Source of the DNA: an uncultured beta proteobacterium
GTDB taxonomy: Bacteria > Pseudomonadota > Gammaproteobacteria > Burkholderiales > Rhodocyclaceae
NCBI GenBank assembly: GCA_903886975.1
Contig: CAISOB010000082.1
Location: 1-64,000 of the forward strand
Direction of reading: 5' to 3'
Length of the DNA: 64,000 nt
The notes beneath the pieces are model-generated. The model was not told the DNA's origin and did not search any database. It worked only from the letters and a program-made list of their open reading frames with translations. Position 1 is the first letter of the stretch; each line of letters opens with the position of its first letter. Below, in pieces: positions 1 through 10,354 of the stretch. A program made the translations under genes and the position numbers.

Positions 1-258
1 ATCGCCCACCTGGCCCGCCTCGACGTCAGCGACGCCGAGGCGCAAAGCACCCTCGTCCAGTTAAATGGAATATTTGCCCTGATCGAACAGATGCAGGCCG
101 TCGACACCACCGGCGTCGAGCCGATGGCGCACGCCCAGGATCTCGCCCAGCGCCTGCGCGTCGACCGGGTCACCGAGACCGATCAGCGCGCGGCTTTTCA
201 GGCCGTCGCGCCGGAAACCGAAGCCGGTCTCTATCTCGTGCCGAAGGTGATCGAATGA
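1..258 (+). CDS. gatC: Glu/Asp-tRNA amidotransferase subunit C, 5'-truncated by window edge
   Basis: This is the C subunit of the GatCAB transamidosome, which converts misacylated Glu-tRNA(Gln) and Asp-tRNA(Asn) to the amidated forms. Reading from the first base gives 85 residues beginning [14 protein letters not shown] and ending in a [17 protein letters not shown] tail, a typical GatC C-terminus. About ten N-terminal residues are missing because the window starts inside the gene. Its stop overlaps the gatA start by 4 bases (ATGA), so the two are translationally coupled. The identification rests on the tail and on synteny with gatA. Confidence 0.93.
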   Translation: MAHLARLDVSDAEAQSTLVQLNGIFALIEQMQAVDTTGVEPMAHAQDLAQRLRVDRVTETDQRAAFQAVAPETEAGLYLVPKVIE

Positions 259-1736
259 TCGAGCGCAGCCTGACCGCCCTGTCACGGGCCCTCGCCGCCC
301 GGGAGATTTCGAGCGTCGAACTGACCCGGCTCTACCTCGAGCGCATCGCCCGCCACAACCCGGCGCTCAACGCCTTCATTACCGTTGACCCCGAACAGAG
401 CCTGGCCCAGGCCGGCACGGCCGACGCGCAGCGCGCCGCCGGTGCCGGCGGGCCGCTGTGCGGCATTCCGCTCGCGCAGAAGGACATTTTCTGCAGCAAG
501 GGCTGGCTGACCACCTGCGCCTCCAGGATGCTCGCCAATTTCGTCAGCCCCTACGATGCCGGTGTCATCGAACGCTGCAATGGCGCGGGCGCGGTCATCG
601 TCGGCAAGACGAATATGGACGAGTTCGCCATGGGTTCGTCAAGCGAGACCTCGCACTTCGGTGCGGTCAGAAACCCCTGGGATACGAGCCGCGTTCCGGG
701 CGGCTCTTCCGGCGGATCGGCCGCCGCGGTGGCTGCCCGCCTGGCGCCGGCGGCCACCGGCACCGATACCGGCGGGTCGATCCGGCAACCGGCGGCGCTG
801 TGCAATCTGACCGGCATCAAGCCGACTTACGGCGTCGTGTCGCGTTACGGCATGATCGCCTACGCCAGTTCGCTCGATCAGGGCGGCCCGATGGCGCACT
901 CGGCCGAGGATTGCGCGCTGCTGCTCAACACCATGGCCGGTTTCGACGCGCGCGATTCGACGAGTCTTGAGCGCGACGCCGAAGACTACGGCCGCGAATT
1001 GTCGGCCGCGGCCGGCGCGAAGCCGCTCGCCGGCCTGAAGATCGGCCTGCCGAAAGAGTTCTTCGGCAGCGCGGAAAAGTCCGGCTGCAGCGCCGAGGTG
1101 ATGCGCCTCGTCGAAACGGCGATCGAGGAATACCGCAAGCTCGGGGCACAGACCGTCGATATCAGCTTGCCGAACATGCATCTTTCGGTGCCAGCCTACT
1201 ACGTCATTGCGTCGGCCGAGGCGAGTTCCAACCTGTCGCGCTTTGACGGCGTGCGCTACGGTTACCGTGCGCCGCAGTACGCCGACCTCAACGACATGTA
1301 CGCCAAGAGCCGCGCCCAGGGTTTCGGCGCCGAGGTGAAACGGCGCATCCTGATCGGCACCTATGTGCTCTCGCACGGCTATTACGACGCCTATTACCTG
1401 CAGGCGCAGCGCATTCGCCGCCTGATCGCCAACGATTTCATCGCCGCTTTCAAACAGTGCGACGTGATCATGGGACCGACGAGCCCGAGCAGCGCCTTCA
1501 GGATCGGCGAAAAGGTATCCGATCCGGTGCAGATGTACCTTTCGGACATCTATACGATCGCCGTCAACCTGGCCGGACTGCCGGGCATGTCCATTCCCAG
1601 CGGTTTCGCTGCGGACCTGCCGGTCGGCCTGCAACTGATCGGCGATTATTTCGCCGAAGCGCGCCTGCTCAACGCCGCGCACCGTTACCAGCAGGCCAGC
1701 GACTGGCATCTGCGCTGCCCGGCTGGTTTCGCGTGA
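255..1736 (+). CDS. gatA: Glu/Asp-tRNA amidotransferase subunit A (amidase)
   Basis: Catalytic amidase subunit of GatCAB; it releases ammonia from glutamine for tRNA-dependent amidation in the cytoplasm. The 493-residue protein has the amidase-signature triad: Lys76 (PLAQKD), cis-Ser151 in [10 protein letters not shown] and nucleophile Ser175 in [10 protein letters not shown]. It is full length for the family and ends in a normal [19 protein letters not shown]-terminal block. The start is the ATG overlapping the gatC stop. The stop is immediately overlapped by a small lipoprotein gene rather than by gatB. Confidence 0.97.
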   Translation: MIERSLTALSRALAAREISSVELTRLYLERIARHNPALNAFITVDPEQSLAQAGTADAQRAAGAGGPLCGIPLAQKDIFCSKGWLTTCASRMLANFVSPYDAGVIERCNGAGAVIVGKTNMDEFAMGSSSETSHFGAVRNPWDTSRVPGGSSGGSAAAVAARLAPAATGTDTGGSIRQPAALCNLTGIKPTYGVVSRYGMIAYASSLDQGGPMAHSAEDCALLLNTMAGFDARDSTSLERDAEDYGRELSAAAGAKPLAGLKIGLPKEFFGSAEKSGCSAEVMRLVETAIEEYRKLGAQTVDISLPNMHLSVPAYYVIASAEASSNLSRFDGVRYGYRAPQYADLNDMYAKSRAQGFGAEVKRRILIGTYVLSHGYYDAYYLQAQRIRRLIANDFIAAFKQCDVIMGPTSPSSAFRIGEKVSDPVQMYLSDIYTIAVNLAGLPGMSIPSGFAADLPVGLQLIGDYFAEARLLNAAHRYQQASDWHLRCPAGFA

Positions 1737-2284
1737 GATCTTTAGTGAAGCGCTTTCGCCGCGCCGCGCTGGTGTTGCTGCTTGGCGCGTGCGCGACGCC
1801 GGTGCCGGAGCCCGCCCCCGCCCCGGCGCCGGCGCCGGTCGTGATTGAAGCGCCGGCACCAAGCCCGGCGCCGCCGAAGCCAGTGATGACATCGCAGCCG
1901 CTCAAGCATCTGCTCGGCCGCAACCTCAAGCCGATGCCCGACAAGGCGCTCGACATGCATGCCAAGTGCAATTTCCGCGACGTCGCCGGCGGGCGCGGCA
2001 GCATGGATTTGCTGGTAAAGAACGCCGAGGTCAAGCGTTTCCTCGCCGAAGTGAATATTCCGAAGCAGGGGCTTTGCCGCTTTGAGTTAAAGAACTTTCA
2101 GCAGACCGCGCGACTGCCGAACGTCGTTCTCTCCGACGCTGCCAGCGCCTGTGTTGTGCGCATGTGGGAACAGGAGAAAGGCGTCACGGTGGCCTTCAAT
2201 AACTGTCAGGCGCAATGCGCCGGCGATGCCTTCAGTTATCTGTGGCCGATCCTGGTCGATACCCGGACCGGCCGCTGTTCTTGA
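1733..2284 (+). CDS. Putative proline-rich lipoprotein between gatA and gatB
   Basis: Unrecognised 183-residue protein. From the GTG at 1733, which overlaps the gatA stop (GTGA), it begins with basic residues and a short hydrophobic stretch ending LLLGAC, so Cys20 is a probable lipidation site. A Pro/Ala repeat ([11 protein letters not shown]) at about 25-50 looks like a periplasmic spacer. The remaining ~130 residues contain five or more Cys ([33 protein letters not shown]), which suggests disulfides. An alternative GTG start lies at 1745. It sits inside the gatCAB operon, so co-transcription is likely, but a functional link to amidotransferase is not evident. Confidence 0.75.
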   Translation: MRSLVKRFRRAALVLLLGACATPVPEPAPAPAPAPVVIEAPAPSPAPPKPVMTSQPLKHLLGRNLKPMPDKALDMHAKCNFRDVAGGRGSMDLLVKNAEVKRFLAEVNIPKQGLCRFELKNFQQTARLPNVVLSDAASACVVRMWEQEKGVTVAFNNCQAQCAGDAFSYLWPILVDTRTGRCS

Positions 2285-2296
2285 CGAGTGAGTGCG

Positions 2297-3787
<1,491 letters not shown>

Positions 3788-3837
3788 ATGCTTGCGGTTT
3801 GACGCCGGGAAGAACCGTAACGCCCACTGCCGGGGCT

Positions 3838-4491
3838 TTAGCGCACAACGGTGCGCCGCGAGATGTCGCGATAGCGCCGGCGATCCTCGTCGTACTTGAT
3901 CTTGATTGCTTCGAGATCCTTTTCCCTGGACTCGATTACACGTTCCTGCGCCGTGATCTCGTAGTCGGCGTCGCGCAAGCCCTTCTGAATGTCCGGCGGC
4001 AGTGTTCTGTTCTTGTAGAACTCGGCTTCGTTTTCGAAACTCTTGCGCCGGGCGCGAATTTCGACGATGGTGGTCTGGGCGGTCTTGATCGATTTTTTCA
4101 CCTCTTCGATGGCGCGCGTGCGCATCAATTCGATGTCGTTCTCGCTGCTGTAGGTATTGAGCAGCGCCTGATCCTTGCGCTGTTGTTCTCGTAGGGCTGT
4201 TTCTTCCGCCTTGCGCTGCGCTTCGGCAGCGGCGCGCTGGGCCCTCTGTTCGGCGGACAACGGCGCTTCGACCGTGCGCAGCGTCCGCCCCGATTCACCA
4301 ATTTCGCGATACGCCCGCCCCAGACACTCCTGCGGCAGAATATCGCTGCACACCTGTTTGCCGTTCGGGTCGTTGCAGCAAAAGAGCGAGCCGGCGGCGA
4401 ATGCCGAGCCGCTGAGTCCTGGCAGCGACAGCAGCGCCGGCGCGAGCCAGAGCGCCAGTGCCGCAGCGCTAAGCGCCCGCGGCAACGCCAT
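3838..4491 (-). CDS. Secreted coiled-coil protein, DUF4124-like, downstream of pyrE
   Basis: The 217-residue protein has a Sec signal peptide (hydrophobic core [11 protein letters not shown], likely cleavage after SAFA near residue 33). A short Cys-bearing segment follows ([22 protein letters not shown]), then a long charged region rich in Glu, Arg, Lys and Ala that should be coiled coil (about 85-215). The Cys-rich N-terminal part resembles DUF4124 proteins, and the layout matches the protein at 48147-48659 in this window. Its start lies within the last 23 bases of pyrE, so it is expressed with pyrE. A periplasmic location is inferred; the function is unknown. Confidence 0.75.
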   Translation of the reverse strand: MALPRALSAAALALWLAPALLSLPGLSGSAFAAGSLFCCNDPNGKQVCSDILPQECLGRAYREIGESGRTLRTVEAPLSAEQRAQRAAAEAQRKAEETALREQQRKDQALLNTYSSENDIELMRTRAIEEVKKSIKTAQTTIVEIRARRKSFENEAEFYKNRTLPPDIQKGLRDADYEITAQERVIESREKDLEAIKIKYDEDRRRYRDISRRTVVR

Positions 4492-5116
4492 ACTCCAGCC
4501 GATAGCGCGCTACGGCCGCTTCGTATTTCTTGACGTTGGGGCTTTCGCTGATGAAGATCATCAAATCGTCGAGTGTCGCCGCTGCGATCACCGGAATGCC
4601 GTAGTCTCGCTCGACTTCCTGTACCGCCGACAGCTCGCCGCTACCGCGCTCCATGCGGTCGAGCGCGATGACCACGCCGCAGGGCGTCGCGCCGGCGGCG
4701 CGAATGATCTCGACCGATTCGCGCACCGAGGTGCCTGCAGAAATGACATCGTCAATGATCAGGACACGGCCCGCCAGCGGCGAACCGATGATGTTGCCGC
4801 CCTCGCCGTGGTCCTTTGCCTCCTTGCGATTGAACGAGTAAGGGACGTTGCGCCCGGCCTGGGCCAGCGCCAGCGCGCTCACGGCAACCAGCGGGATGCC
4901 CTTGTAGGCCGGCCCGAACAACGCGTCGAAGGCAATGCCGCTTTCGAGAATTGCCTTGGCGTAGAATCGCGACAGGCGATCAAGAGCCGATCCGTCGTTG
5001 AACAAACCGGCGTTAAAGAAATACGGCGACAAACGCCCGGCCTTGGTTTTAAATTCACCAAAGCGCAGGACGTTTTGTTGCAGGGCGAACTCGATGAATT
5101 CCTGACGAAAGTCCAT
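4469..5116 (-). CDS. pyrE: Orotate phosphoribosyltransferase
   Basis: Converts orotate and PRPP to OMP in pyrimidine synthesis. The 215-residue protein starts [14 protein letters not shown], as in proteobacterial PyrE, and carries the PRPP-binding motif [13 protein letters not shown] at 118-130 and the flexible catalytic loop [11 protein letters not shown] at 98-107. Longer upstream extensions in the same frame run into the divergent xth gene and are not supported. It is transcribed away from xth across a 46-base AT-rich gap (5117-5162), with the secreted coiled-coil gene overlapping its 3' end. Confidence 0.97.
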   Translation of the reverse strand: MDFRQEFIEFALQQNVLRFGEFKTKAGRLSPYFFNAGLFNDGSALDRLSRFYAKAILESGIAFDALFGPAYKGIPLVAVSALALAQAGRNVPYSFNRKEAKDHGEGGNIIGSPLAGRVLIIDDVISAGTSVRESVEIIRAAGATPCGVVIALDRMERGSGELSAVQEVERDYGIPVIAAATLDDLMIFISESPNVKKYEAAVARYRLEYGVAAGA

Positions 5117-5162
5117 ACGACTATTTTTATAAACCGGCAAAGCCAATCTGGTCGAAACACCT

Positions 5163-6017
5163 ATGTTACGCATCATTACGCTAAATCTCAACGGCATTCG
5201 TTCGGCATGGCGCAAGGGCGTTTCCCCCTGGGTCGCCGCGCAGAACCCGGATGTCGTCTGTCTGCAGGAACTGAAGGCACAGCAGGCTGACCTGTCCGAG
5301 GACATGAAAGCGCCGGCTGGCCTGCATGCCTATTACCACTACGCCGAAAAGAAGGGCTACAGCGGCGTCGGCTTATGGTGCCGGCACGAGCCCGACGCCG
5401 TGATCGAAGGCACCGGCAACGCGGAGTTTGACGCCGAAGGCCGCTATTTGCGCGCCGATTTCGGCCGCCTGTCGGTGATTTCCCTGTACCTGCCGTCTGG
5501 TTCGAGTTCGCCCGAGCGCCAGGCCGCGAAGTTCCGGTTCATGGACACCTTCTATCCGCAGCTCGTCGAACTCGCGCAACTCGGGCGCGACGTGGTGATC
5601 TGCGGCGACTGGAATATCGCGCACCAGGAAATCGACCTCAAAAACTGGAAAGGCAACCGCAAGAATTCCGGCTTCCTGCCCGAGGAGCGTGCCTGGGTGA
5701 GCCGCGTGCTCACCGAAGGCGGCTGGTTCGACGTCTATCGCCGGCTGCATCCGGCGACGACTGACGATTGCTATACCTGGTGGAGCAATCGCGGCCAGGC
5801 CTGGGCCAAGAACGTCGGCTGGCGGCTCGATTACCAGCTGGCGACCCCGGAGCTGGCCGCAACGGCGCGCGCGGTCACGATCTACAAGACACAGCGCTTT
5901 TCCGACCACGCCCCGCTGTCCGTCGATTATGACTATGCGCCGGGCGCGCCCAAACTGCCTGCGGCGCAAGCAGCGGTTAAGCGCAAAAAACTCAAGGTTT
6001 CGACGGCAAAGACTTAG
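5163..6017 (+). CDS. xth: Exodeoxyribonuclease III (AP endonuclease)
   Basis: Mg-dependent EEP-fold nuclease of base-excision repair that cleaves at abasic sites and trims 3' ends. Family residues are visible: Asn8 ([10 protein letters not shown]), Glu36 (LQELKAQ), Asp149 and Asn151 (CGDWNIAH), and the C-terminal Asp248-His249 pair (FSDHAPL). The WTWWS-like block (CYTWWSNRG) and [10 protein letters not shown] are typical of ExoIII/ExoA. The 284 residues include a basic C-terminal tail ([13 protein letters not shown]). Its 3' end overlaps the convergent DUF6672 gene by 26 bases. Confidence 0.95.
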   Translation: MLRIITLNLNGIRSAWRKGVSPWVAAQNPDVVCLQELKAQQADLSEDMKAPAGLHAYYHYAEKKGYSGVGLWCRHEPDAVIEGTGNAEFDAEGRYLRADFGRLSVISLYLPSGSSSPERQAAKFRFMDTFYPQLVELAQLGRDVVICGDWNIAHQEIDLKNWKGNRKNSGFLPEERAWVSRVLTEGGWFDVYRRLHPATTDDCYTWWSNRGQAWAKNVGWRLDYQLATPELAATARAVTIYKTQRFSDHAPLSVDYDYAPGAPKLPAAQAAVKRKKLKVSTAKT

Positions 6018-6474
6018 CGTCCGGCGGCGTTGGCAGCGCGGCGTCGCCCTCATGCTGCATCTGTTCGGCGGGGGTGTCCTCGCGATCGGCCGCGGTGAAT
6101 TTGGTCACCCAGTGTTCCGGCGCGGCGTCGCCGAGTATGGCCGGGATCGAAACCAGCGCCGAATCCATGAAGGTCGGCACGGCGAAGCGCTTCTCGACCT
6201 TCCTTGCGCCGCCCGAGACCACCTCGATCACGATGCGGTGTTGCTGCCCCGATACCGACACCAGGATGCGCTCGGCGCGCCCCATGTCTTCTGGCGTCTT
6301 GCCGTCGACGCTGACGGTGATCGCTTCGGCCGACTTGAATTCGCGGCCGTCCAGGGTGACTGCGTTGGTGTCGATCAGCAGCGTGTGTGCCTTGCCGATG
6401 TAAAAGAGCCAGGCCGAGAGCACGAGCAGGGCGAAGAGCAGCGCGCTGCGCTGGATCAGGCTGCGCGAACTCAT
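5992..6474 (-). CDS. DUF6672-like membrane-anchored protein of the ABC importer operon
   Basis: The 160-residue protein has one N-terminal membrane segment (ALLFALLVLSAWLFYIG, about 12-28) followed by an extracytoplasmic domain of short beta-rich stretches. It resembles the small accessory proteins (DUF6672) that accompany DUF3798-type ABC transporters; that assignment is from memory of the family and context. Its ATG overlaps the stop of the upstream permease (ATGA at 6471-6474), making it the last gene of the five-gene transport operon. It may interact with the permease or binding protein. The 3' end overlaps xth. Confidence 0.7.
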   Translation of the reverse strand: MSSRSLIQRSALLFALLVLSAWLFYIGKAHTLLIDTNAVTLDGREFKSAEAITVSVDGKTPEDMGRAERILVSVSGQQHRIVIEVVSGGARKVEKRFAVPTFMDSALVSIPAILGDAAPEHWVTKFTAADREDTPAEQMQHEGDAALPTPPDAKSLPSKP

Positions 6475-7583
6475 GCGGCCGCTTCCTTGCCGTCTGCGGG
6501 CGCGCCACCCCGCAGCGTGGCGCGCGAGGCGTGTTCCTGGGCCGCGCGCTTCCATTCGTAGAGTACCAGCGCCAGGGCGATGACGCCGTAGCTGACGAAT
6601 TGCCGGAAGTACTCGCCGAGCATGCCCGAGCCGATGAGGTTCTTGCCGGCCATCGGCGAGACCAGGAAGAGCAGGTGGAAGAGGATCACCCCGACGATGA
6701 CATTCGGGATCGAGGCTTTTGTCACCGAGGCGCCGCCGATCAGCAGGGCGGCGATCGAGAACATGCCGATCTGTTCGTGCGAACTCGTCGTATTGATCGT
6801 TCCGAGATTTTGCAAGAAGATGATCTGGCCGATGCCGGCGAGCACCGTCGAGATGATGATCGCCACGATGCGTGTCTGCTCGACCGGAATGCCGGCCGCG
6901 CCCGAAACGGCCCGGTCCTGCCCGGCCGCGCGCATGTCCTGGCCGAGCTTGGTCTTGCGGAACCAGACGATGAACCAGCTCACCGCGGCGATGATCAGGA
7001 AGCTGAACACCGGAATGTTGAGGCCGGCGATCTTCAGCGGAATCAGATTGTCGAGGCACTGGCGCACGCCGTCGAGACCGACGACGTTGCGGATGCCATA
7101 GCCGCGCGAGAGCAGCATTTCGGGGTTGAAGACGGGAATGATGCTGCCCATCGCGTAGAGCACGACCATCATGTACAGGCCGTTCATGAAGAAGGCCAGG
7201 ATGAAGCCGGTGACCATCTCGCGGCCCTTGGCGAGGTTCATTATCGAGCCGCACAGCCAGCCGAGAAAAACCGAAATCGGCAGCGAAATGATCATCGCCA
7301 GGAGCAGTCCGGGCAATCCGACGACGCCCCAGTCGGTAATGAAGATCAGCCCGATCTGCCCGGCCATAGCGCCGAGGACCATGCCGAAGTTGAGTCCCAT
7401 GCCGGCCATGATCGGCAGCAGCAGGGCGATGACCAAAAAGGTGTTGCGCCCGAGGCGGGTGAGGATTTCCTGGAGCAGAAAGCTCGCCGGCAACCCCGAG
7501 ACTGGAATCGCGAAAGCGATGAGCAACACAAAGAGAATGACAACCGCGTTTTCGATGAGGAACAGCCGCAGTTTGGAAATCAT
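6471..7583 (-). CDS. ABC transporter permease (BPD_transp_2 family), second subunit
   Basis: Inner-membrane permease of 370 residues with about eight to ten predicted membrane helices. The family signature region near the C-terminal half (SIAALLIGGASVTKASIPNVIVGVILFHLLFL) is typical of the RbsC/LivH-like BPD_transp_2 family, also found in BmpA-type nucleoside importers. The loop TKLGQDMRAAGQDRAVSGAAGIPVEQTRI corresponds to the ATPase-contacting EAA-like region. Start and stop overlap both neighbours by 4 bases, indicating tight coupling. Substrate cannot be read from the sequence. Confidence 0.9.
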   Translation of the reverse strand: MISKLRLFLIENAVVILFVLLIAFAIPVSGLPASFLLQEILTRLGRNTFLVIALLLPIMAGMGLNFGMVLGAMAGQIGLIFITDWGVVGLPGLLLAMIISLPISVFLGWLCGSIMNLAKGREMVTGFILAFFMNGLYMMVVLYAMGSIIPVFNPEMLLSRGYGIRNVVGLDGVRQCLDNLIPLKIAGLNIPVFSFLIIAAVSWFIVWFRKTKLGQDMRAAGQDRAVSGAAGIPVEQTRIVAIIISTVLAGIGQIIFLQNLGTINTTSSHEQIGMFSIAALLIGGASVTKASIPNVIVGVILFHLLFLVSPMAGKNLIGSGMLGEYFRQFVSYGVIALALVLYEWKRAAQEHASRATLRGGAPADGKEAAA

Positions 7584-8623
7584 TTGGCCACCTTGGACTT
7601 GCGCGTCAGGGCGTAGAGGATCATGCCGTTCGAAACGATGATGCGGATGACGTCCGACATATCGACCTTGAGCACGGCGTTGAAGATCGACGGGGTCATC
7701 GTCAGGATGCCCTGATAGAGCGCGGCGCCGATGAAGACATTGGTCAGCGTCGCCTTGTTCACGCCGGCGCCGCCGATCAGGATCGCCGCGACCGCCGGGA
7801 AAGCCATGTAGAGCGGGCCTTCATAGAGCTGGATGAAGCCGAAACTCTGCTCGAAGATGAGAATGCCGAGTGCGCCGAGCATCGTCGACATCATCACGCT
7901 GACGATGCGCATGCGGTCGATGTTGATTCCCGAGGCGCGCGCGTAGGTCGGGTTCGATCCGACCGCGGTGATCGCGGTCCCGGTCTTGAGGTGGAAGAAG
8001 ACCCAGATCAGGAGCGACATCAGGATGAAGACCAGCACCGCGCCGGTCGGGAACTTGAAGTTGTCGCCGATCTGGATGACCAGGAAGTCGTCGAGGATGT
8101 GGCGCCAGAAGCCTTCGACCGAGATCGTCGTGCGCAGGCCGGTGCCGCCGTAGCCCCAGATCATCGTCGGACTCTTGAACGGCAGAATCAGCCAGGCGAT
8201 CGACATGATCATCACCGAGGAAAAGCCGACATAGGTGGCGATCATCATTTCGCCGCCCTTGACGCGATTCAAGAGCTTGCCGTAGCCGTAGCCGAAGACG
8301 GCGCCAAAACCCTGCGAAATGAAAATGGCGACGATGAAACCCCAGGCGCCGATGAGTCCGGCCTCGATGCTGATGGTCGCGCCGAGCAGACCGGCGATGA
8401 CGCCGAGCGAAAGGCCGAAGTTGAGACCGCAACCGGACTGAATCATCGGCACCAGAGCCAGCACCATGATCCCGTTCATGCCGATCCGGATCATGGTGTC
8501 GGAGATCGATGCCGGAAGATCGACGCCGACGAATGGCGCCGCCAGGAAAAGGGCGAGCAGGTAAAGCGTGATGATGATGCGCGGCAAGCCGAAATCCGCG
8601 GCGAGGCGTTTGATGTGCGTCAT
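7580..8623 (-). CDS. ABC transporter permease (BPD_transp_2 family), first subunit
   Basis: The 347-residue integral membrane protein is a paralogue of the next gene. The signature AFPAVAAILIGGAGVNKATLTNVFIGAALYQGILT near 280-315 and the coupling loop LKTGTAITAVGSNPTYARASGINIDRMRI match BPD_transp_2 permeases. It would form a heterodimer with the second permease. It overlaps the ATPase gene stop by 4 bases (8620-8623) and the second permease start by 4 bases. There is no sequence evidence for a specific substrate; the heterodimeric layout resembles nucleoside and sugar importers. Confidence 0.9.
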   Translation of the reverse strand: MTHIKRLAADFGLPRIIITLYLLALFLAAPFVGVDLPASISDTMIRIGMNGIMVLALVPMIQSGCGLNFGLSLGVIAGLLGATISIEAGLIGAWGFIVAIFISQGFGAVFGYGYGKLLNRVKGGEMMIATYVGFSSVMIMSIAWLILPFKSPTMIWGYGGTGLRTTISVEGFWRHILDDFLVIQIGDNFKFPTGAVLVFILMSLLIWVFFHLKTGTAITAVGSNPTYARASGINIDRMRIVSVMMSTMLGALGILIFEQSFGFIQLYEGPLYMAFPAVAAILIGGAGVNKATLTNVFIGAALYQGILTMTPSIFNAVLKVDMSDVIRIIVSNGMILYALTRKSKVAK

Positions 8624-10269
8624 TGTTCGCTCCCTTCGGCAAGCGAGAGCGGTGGCTCGTCGCGGTCGGCGCCGGCCATCAGGATCCCGAATTCCTCGAC
8701 GCGAGCGGTGTGCGGCAGGATTCCCTCGATGCGTCCTTCATAGACGATGGCGATGCGATCGCACACCGAACGCAGTTCCTCGAGTTCGCTCGAGACCATG
8801 ATGATCGTCGTGCCGTACTCGCGGTTGTGCTTCTTGAGCGTATCGAGCACCAGGTGCTTGGCGCCGATGTCGATGCCGCGCGTCGGTTCGGAAACAAAAA
8901 GCACGTCCGGGCTCAAGGCGAAGGCCTTGGCCAGGCAGACCTTCTGCTGATTGCCGCCGGACAGGTTGCCGGCGCGCTGGCCGGGACCGGTGCACTTGAT
9001 TTCGAGCAGCTTGATGTACTCGGCAGCGAGGTCCGCCATCGCCGCGTCAGAGCGCCACTGTAGCAATCCGCCGAGGAGCGGCTTGAGGAACTTGTCCTGC
9101 ACCTGCATCGCGGTAAAGGCGATATTCCAGTCGATGCCTTCGTCGAGCAGCAGGCCGACGCCGCGCCTGTCCTCGGAAACGAAAGCCATGTTGCGTTCGA
9201 GCACGGCGCGCGGCGCGTTGAGCGCGACCGGCTTGCCGCGCAGCGTCACCGATCCGCCGGCCGGCGCGAGTCCCATGATGCCGTTGGGAATGCCGAGCTT
9301 GCCCTGGCCGGCCAGTCCCCCGATGCCGAGAATCTCGCCCTGCTTGACCTGGAGACTCACATTGCGCACGGTCTCGCCCGGCATGTCGACCCACAGGTTC
9401 TCGATCGCCAGAATGGTCTCCGCCTGCTGCGCGCCGTCTTGCCTGAGGCGCGCCTCGGAAGCCGCGTCGATCTGGGCTTGCGCTTCCATCGACCGGCCGA
9501 CCATCAGCGAAGCGATTTCCTTTATCGACGTGCCCTTGGCCGGAAAGTCCTCGATCTTGCGGCCGTCCCTGAGCACCACGACCCGGTCGCAAAGCTCGAC
9601 GATCTCGCGCAGCCGGTGCGAGATGAAAATGATCGCGATGCCTTCGGCGGCCAGCAGGCGCAGCGTCGCGAGCAGCACTTCGGCTTCGCTTTCGGTGAGT
9701 ACCGCGGTCGGCTCGTCGAGGACGATCAGCTTGACGTTCTCGCGGCACAGTTCGCGGGCGATCTCGGTAAATTGCTTGTGGCCGACAGGCATTTCCCGGA
9801 TCAGCATCTTCGGGTCGAGCGTCACGCCGAGCTTGGCGATGGCTTTCTGCGCGCGGCTTTCCATCGTCAGGCGATCGAGAGTGCTGATGCGCGGCCCGAA
9901 GATGTCGATCAGCGCCGAGCCGTGCAGCGACTCGCGGTTGAGAAGAATGTTCTCGGTCGTGGTGAAGCCGGGGATCAGCGAGAATTCCTGATGCACCATG
10001 CCGATGCCGACGTCCAGCGCATCGAACGAATTCCTGAACTTGACTTCCTTGCCGTTGAAGACAATCGACCCTTCGAAGCCGCCGGTCTCGCCGATCACCG
10101 GCATGGCGAAAAGGATCTTCATGAGTGTCGATTTGCCCGCCCCGTTCTCGCCGACGAGTCCGATGATTTCGCCCGGCGCAACGTCGAAGGAGACGTCCGT
10201 CAGCACGCGGTTGCCGTAGAAAGCCTTGCCTATGCCGCGCAGACTCAGAATCGGTTCAACAGAATCCAT
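8620..10269 (-). CDS. ABC transporter ATPase with two nucleotide-binding domains
   Basis: The 549-residue double ATPase is of the RbsA/MglA/YufO type. The first domain has Walker A GENGAGKST (about 40-48) and Walker B LIVLDEPTAVL, with a degenerate signature region (PVGHKQF). The second domain has a degenerate Walker A (GGLAGQGKLGIPNG) but a good signature LSGGNQQKVCLAKAF and Walker B VLFVSEPTRGID. This asymmetric pattern is usual for the class. I chose the ATG at 10269 over a TTG three bases upstream. It is separated from the binding-protein gene by an 85-base gap holding a strong hairpin. Confidence 0.94.
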   Translation of the reverse strand: MDSVEPILSLRGIGKAFYGNRVLTDVSFDVAPGEIIGLVGENGAGKSTLMKILFAMPVIGETGGFEGSIVFNGKEVKFRNSFDALDVGIGMVHQEFSLIPGFTTTENILLNRESLHGSALIDIFGPRISTLDRLTMESRAQKAIAKLGVTLDPKMLIREMPVGHKQFTEIARELCRENVKLIVLDEPTAVLTESEAEVLLATLRLLAAEGIAIIFISHRLREIVELCDRVVVLRDGRKIEDFPAKGTSIKEIASLMVGRSMEAQAQIDAASEARLRQDGAQQAETILAIENLWVDMPGETVRNVSLQVKQGEILGIGGLAGQGKLGIPNGIMGLAPAGGSVTLRGKPVALNAPRAVLERNMAFVSEDRRGVGLLLDEGIDWNIAFTAMQVQDKFLKPLLGGLLQWRSDAAMADLAAEYIKLLEIKCTGPGQRAGNLSGGNQQKVCLAKAFALSPDVLFVSEPTRGIDIGAKHLVLDTLKKHNREYGTTIIMVSSELEELRSVCDRIAIVYEGRIEGILPHTARVEEFGILMAGADRDEPPLSLAEGSEQ

Positions 10270-10298
10270 CAATGCCTTCCGCTGGTATAAAACGAACG

Positions 10299-10330
10299 CG
10301 GCGAGAGGGCTTGTTCCGCCTCTCTCGCCG
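10299..10330 (-). other. Intercistronic stem-loop between binding-protein and ATPase genes
   Basis: CGGCGAGAG (10299-10307) and CTCTCGCCG (10322-10330) form a perfect 9-bp stem with a 14-base loop, lying in the 85-base gap after the binding-protein stop. On the minus strand it is followed by CGTTCGTTTTATA, not a clean U-tract. Such hairpins after binding-protein genes are known to protect the upstream mRNA or attenuate transcription, giving an excess of binding protein over membrane subunits. That role is inferred here. Confidence 0.7.
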
Positions 10331-10354
10331 AATCGGGGGTGCGGCCTTCGCTTG

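Noticed and set aside
639..1892. 417-codon open frame on the minus strand opposite gatA
   Set aside because: It lies opposite a gene with an intact catalytic triad, has low-complexity Arg/Ala-rich composition and matches no family; a high-GC shadow.
6475..7254. Long minus-strand open frame merging with the DUF6672 gene
   Set aside because: Upstream of 6474 the frame reads Arg/His-rich sequence inside the permease gene in another frame; only the part from ATG 6474 is a credible protein.
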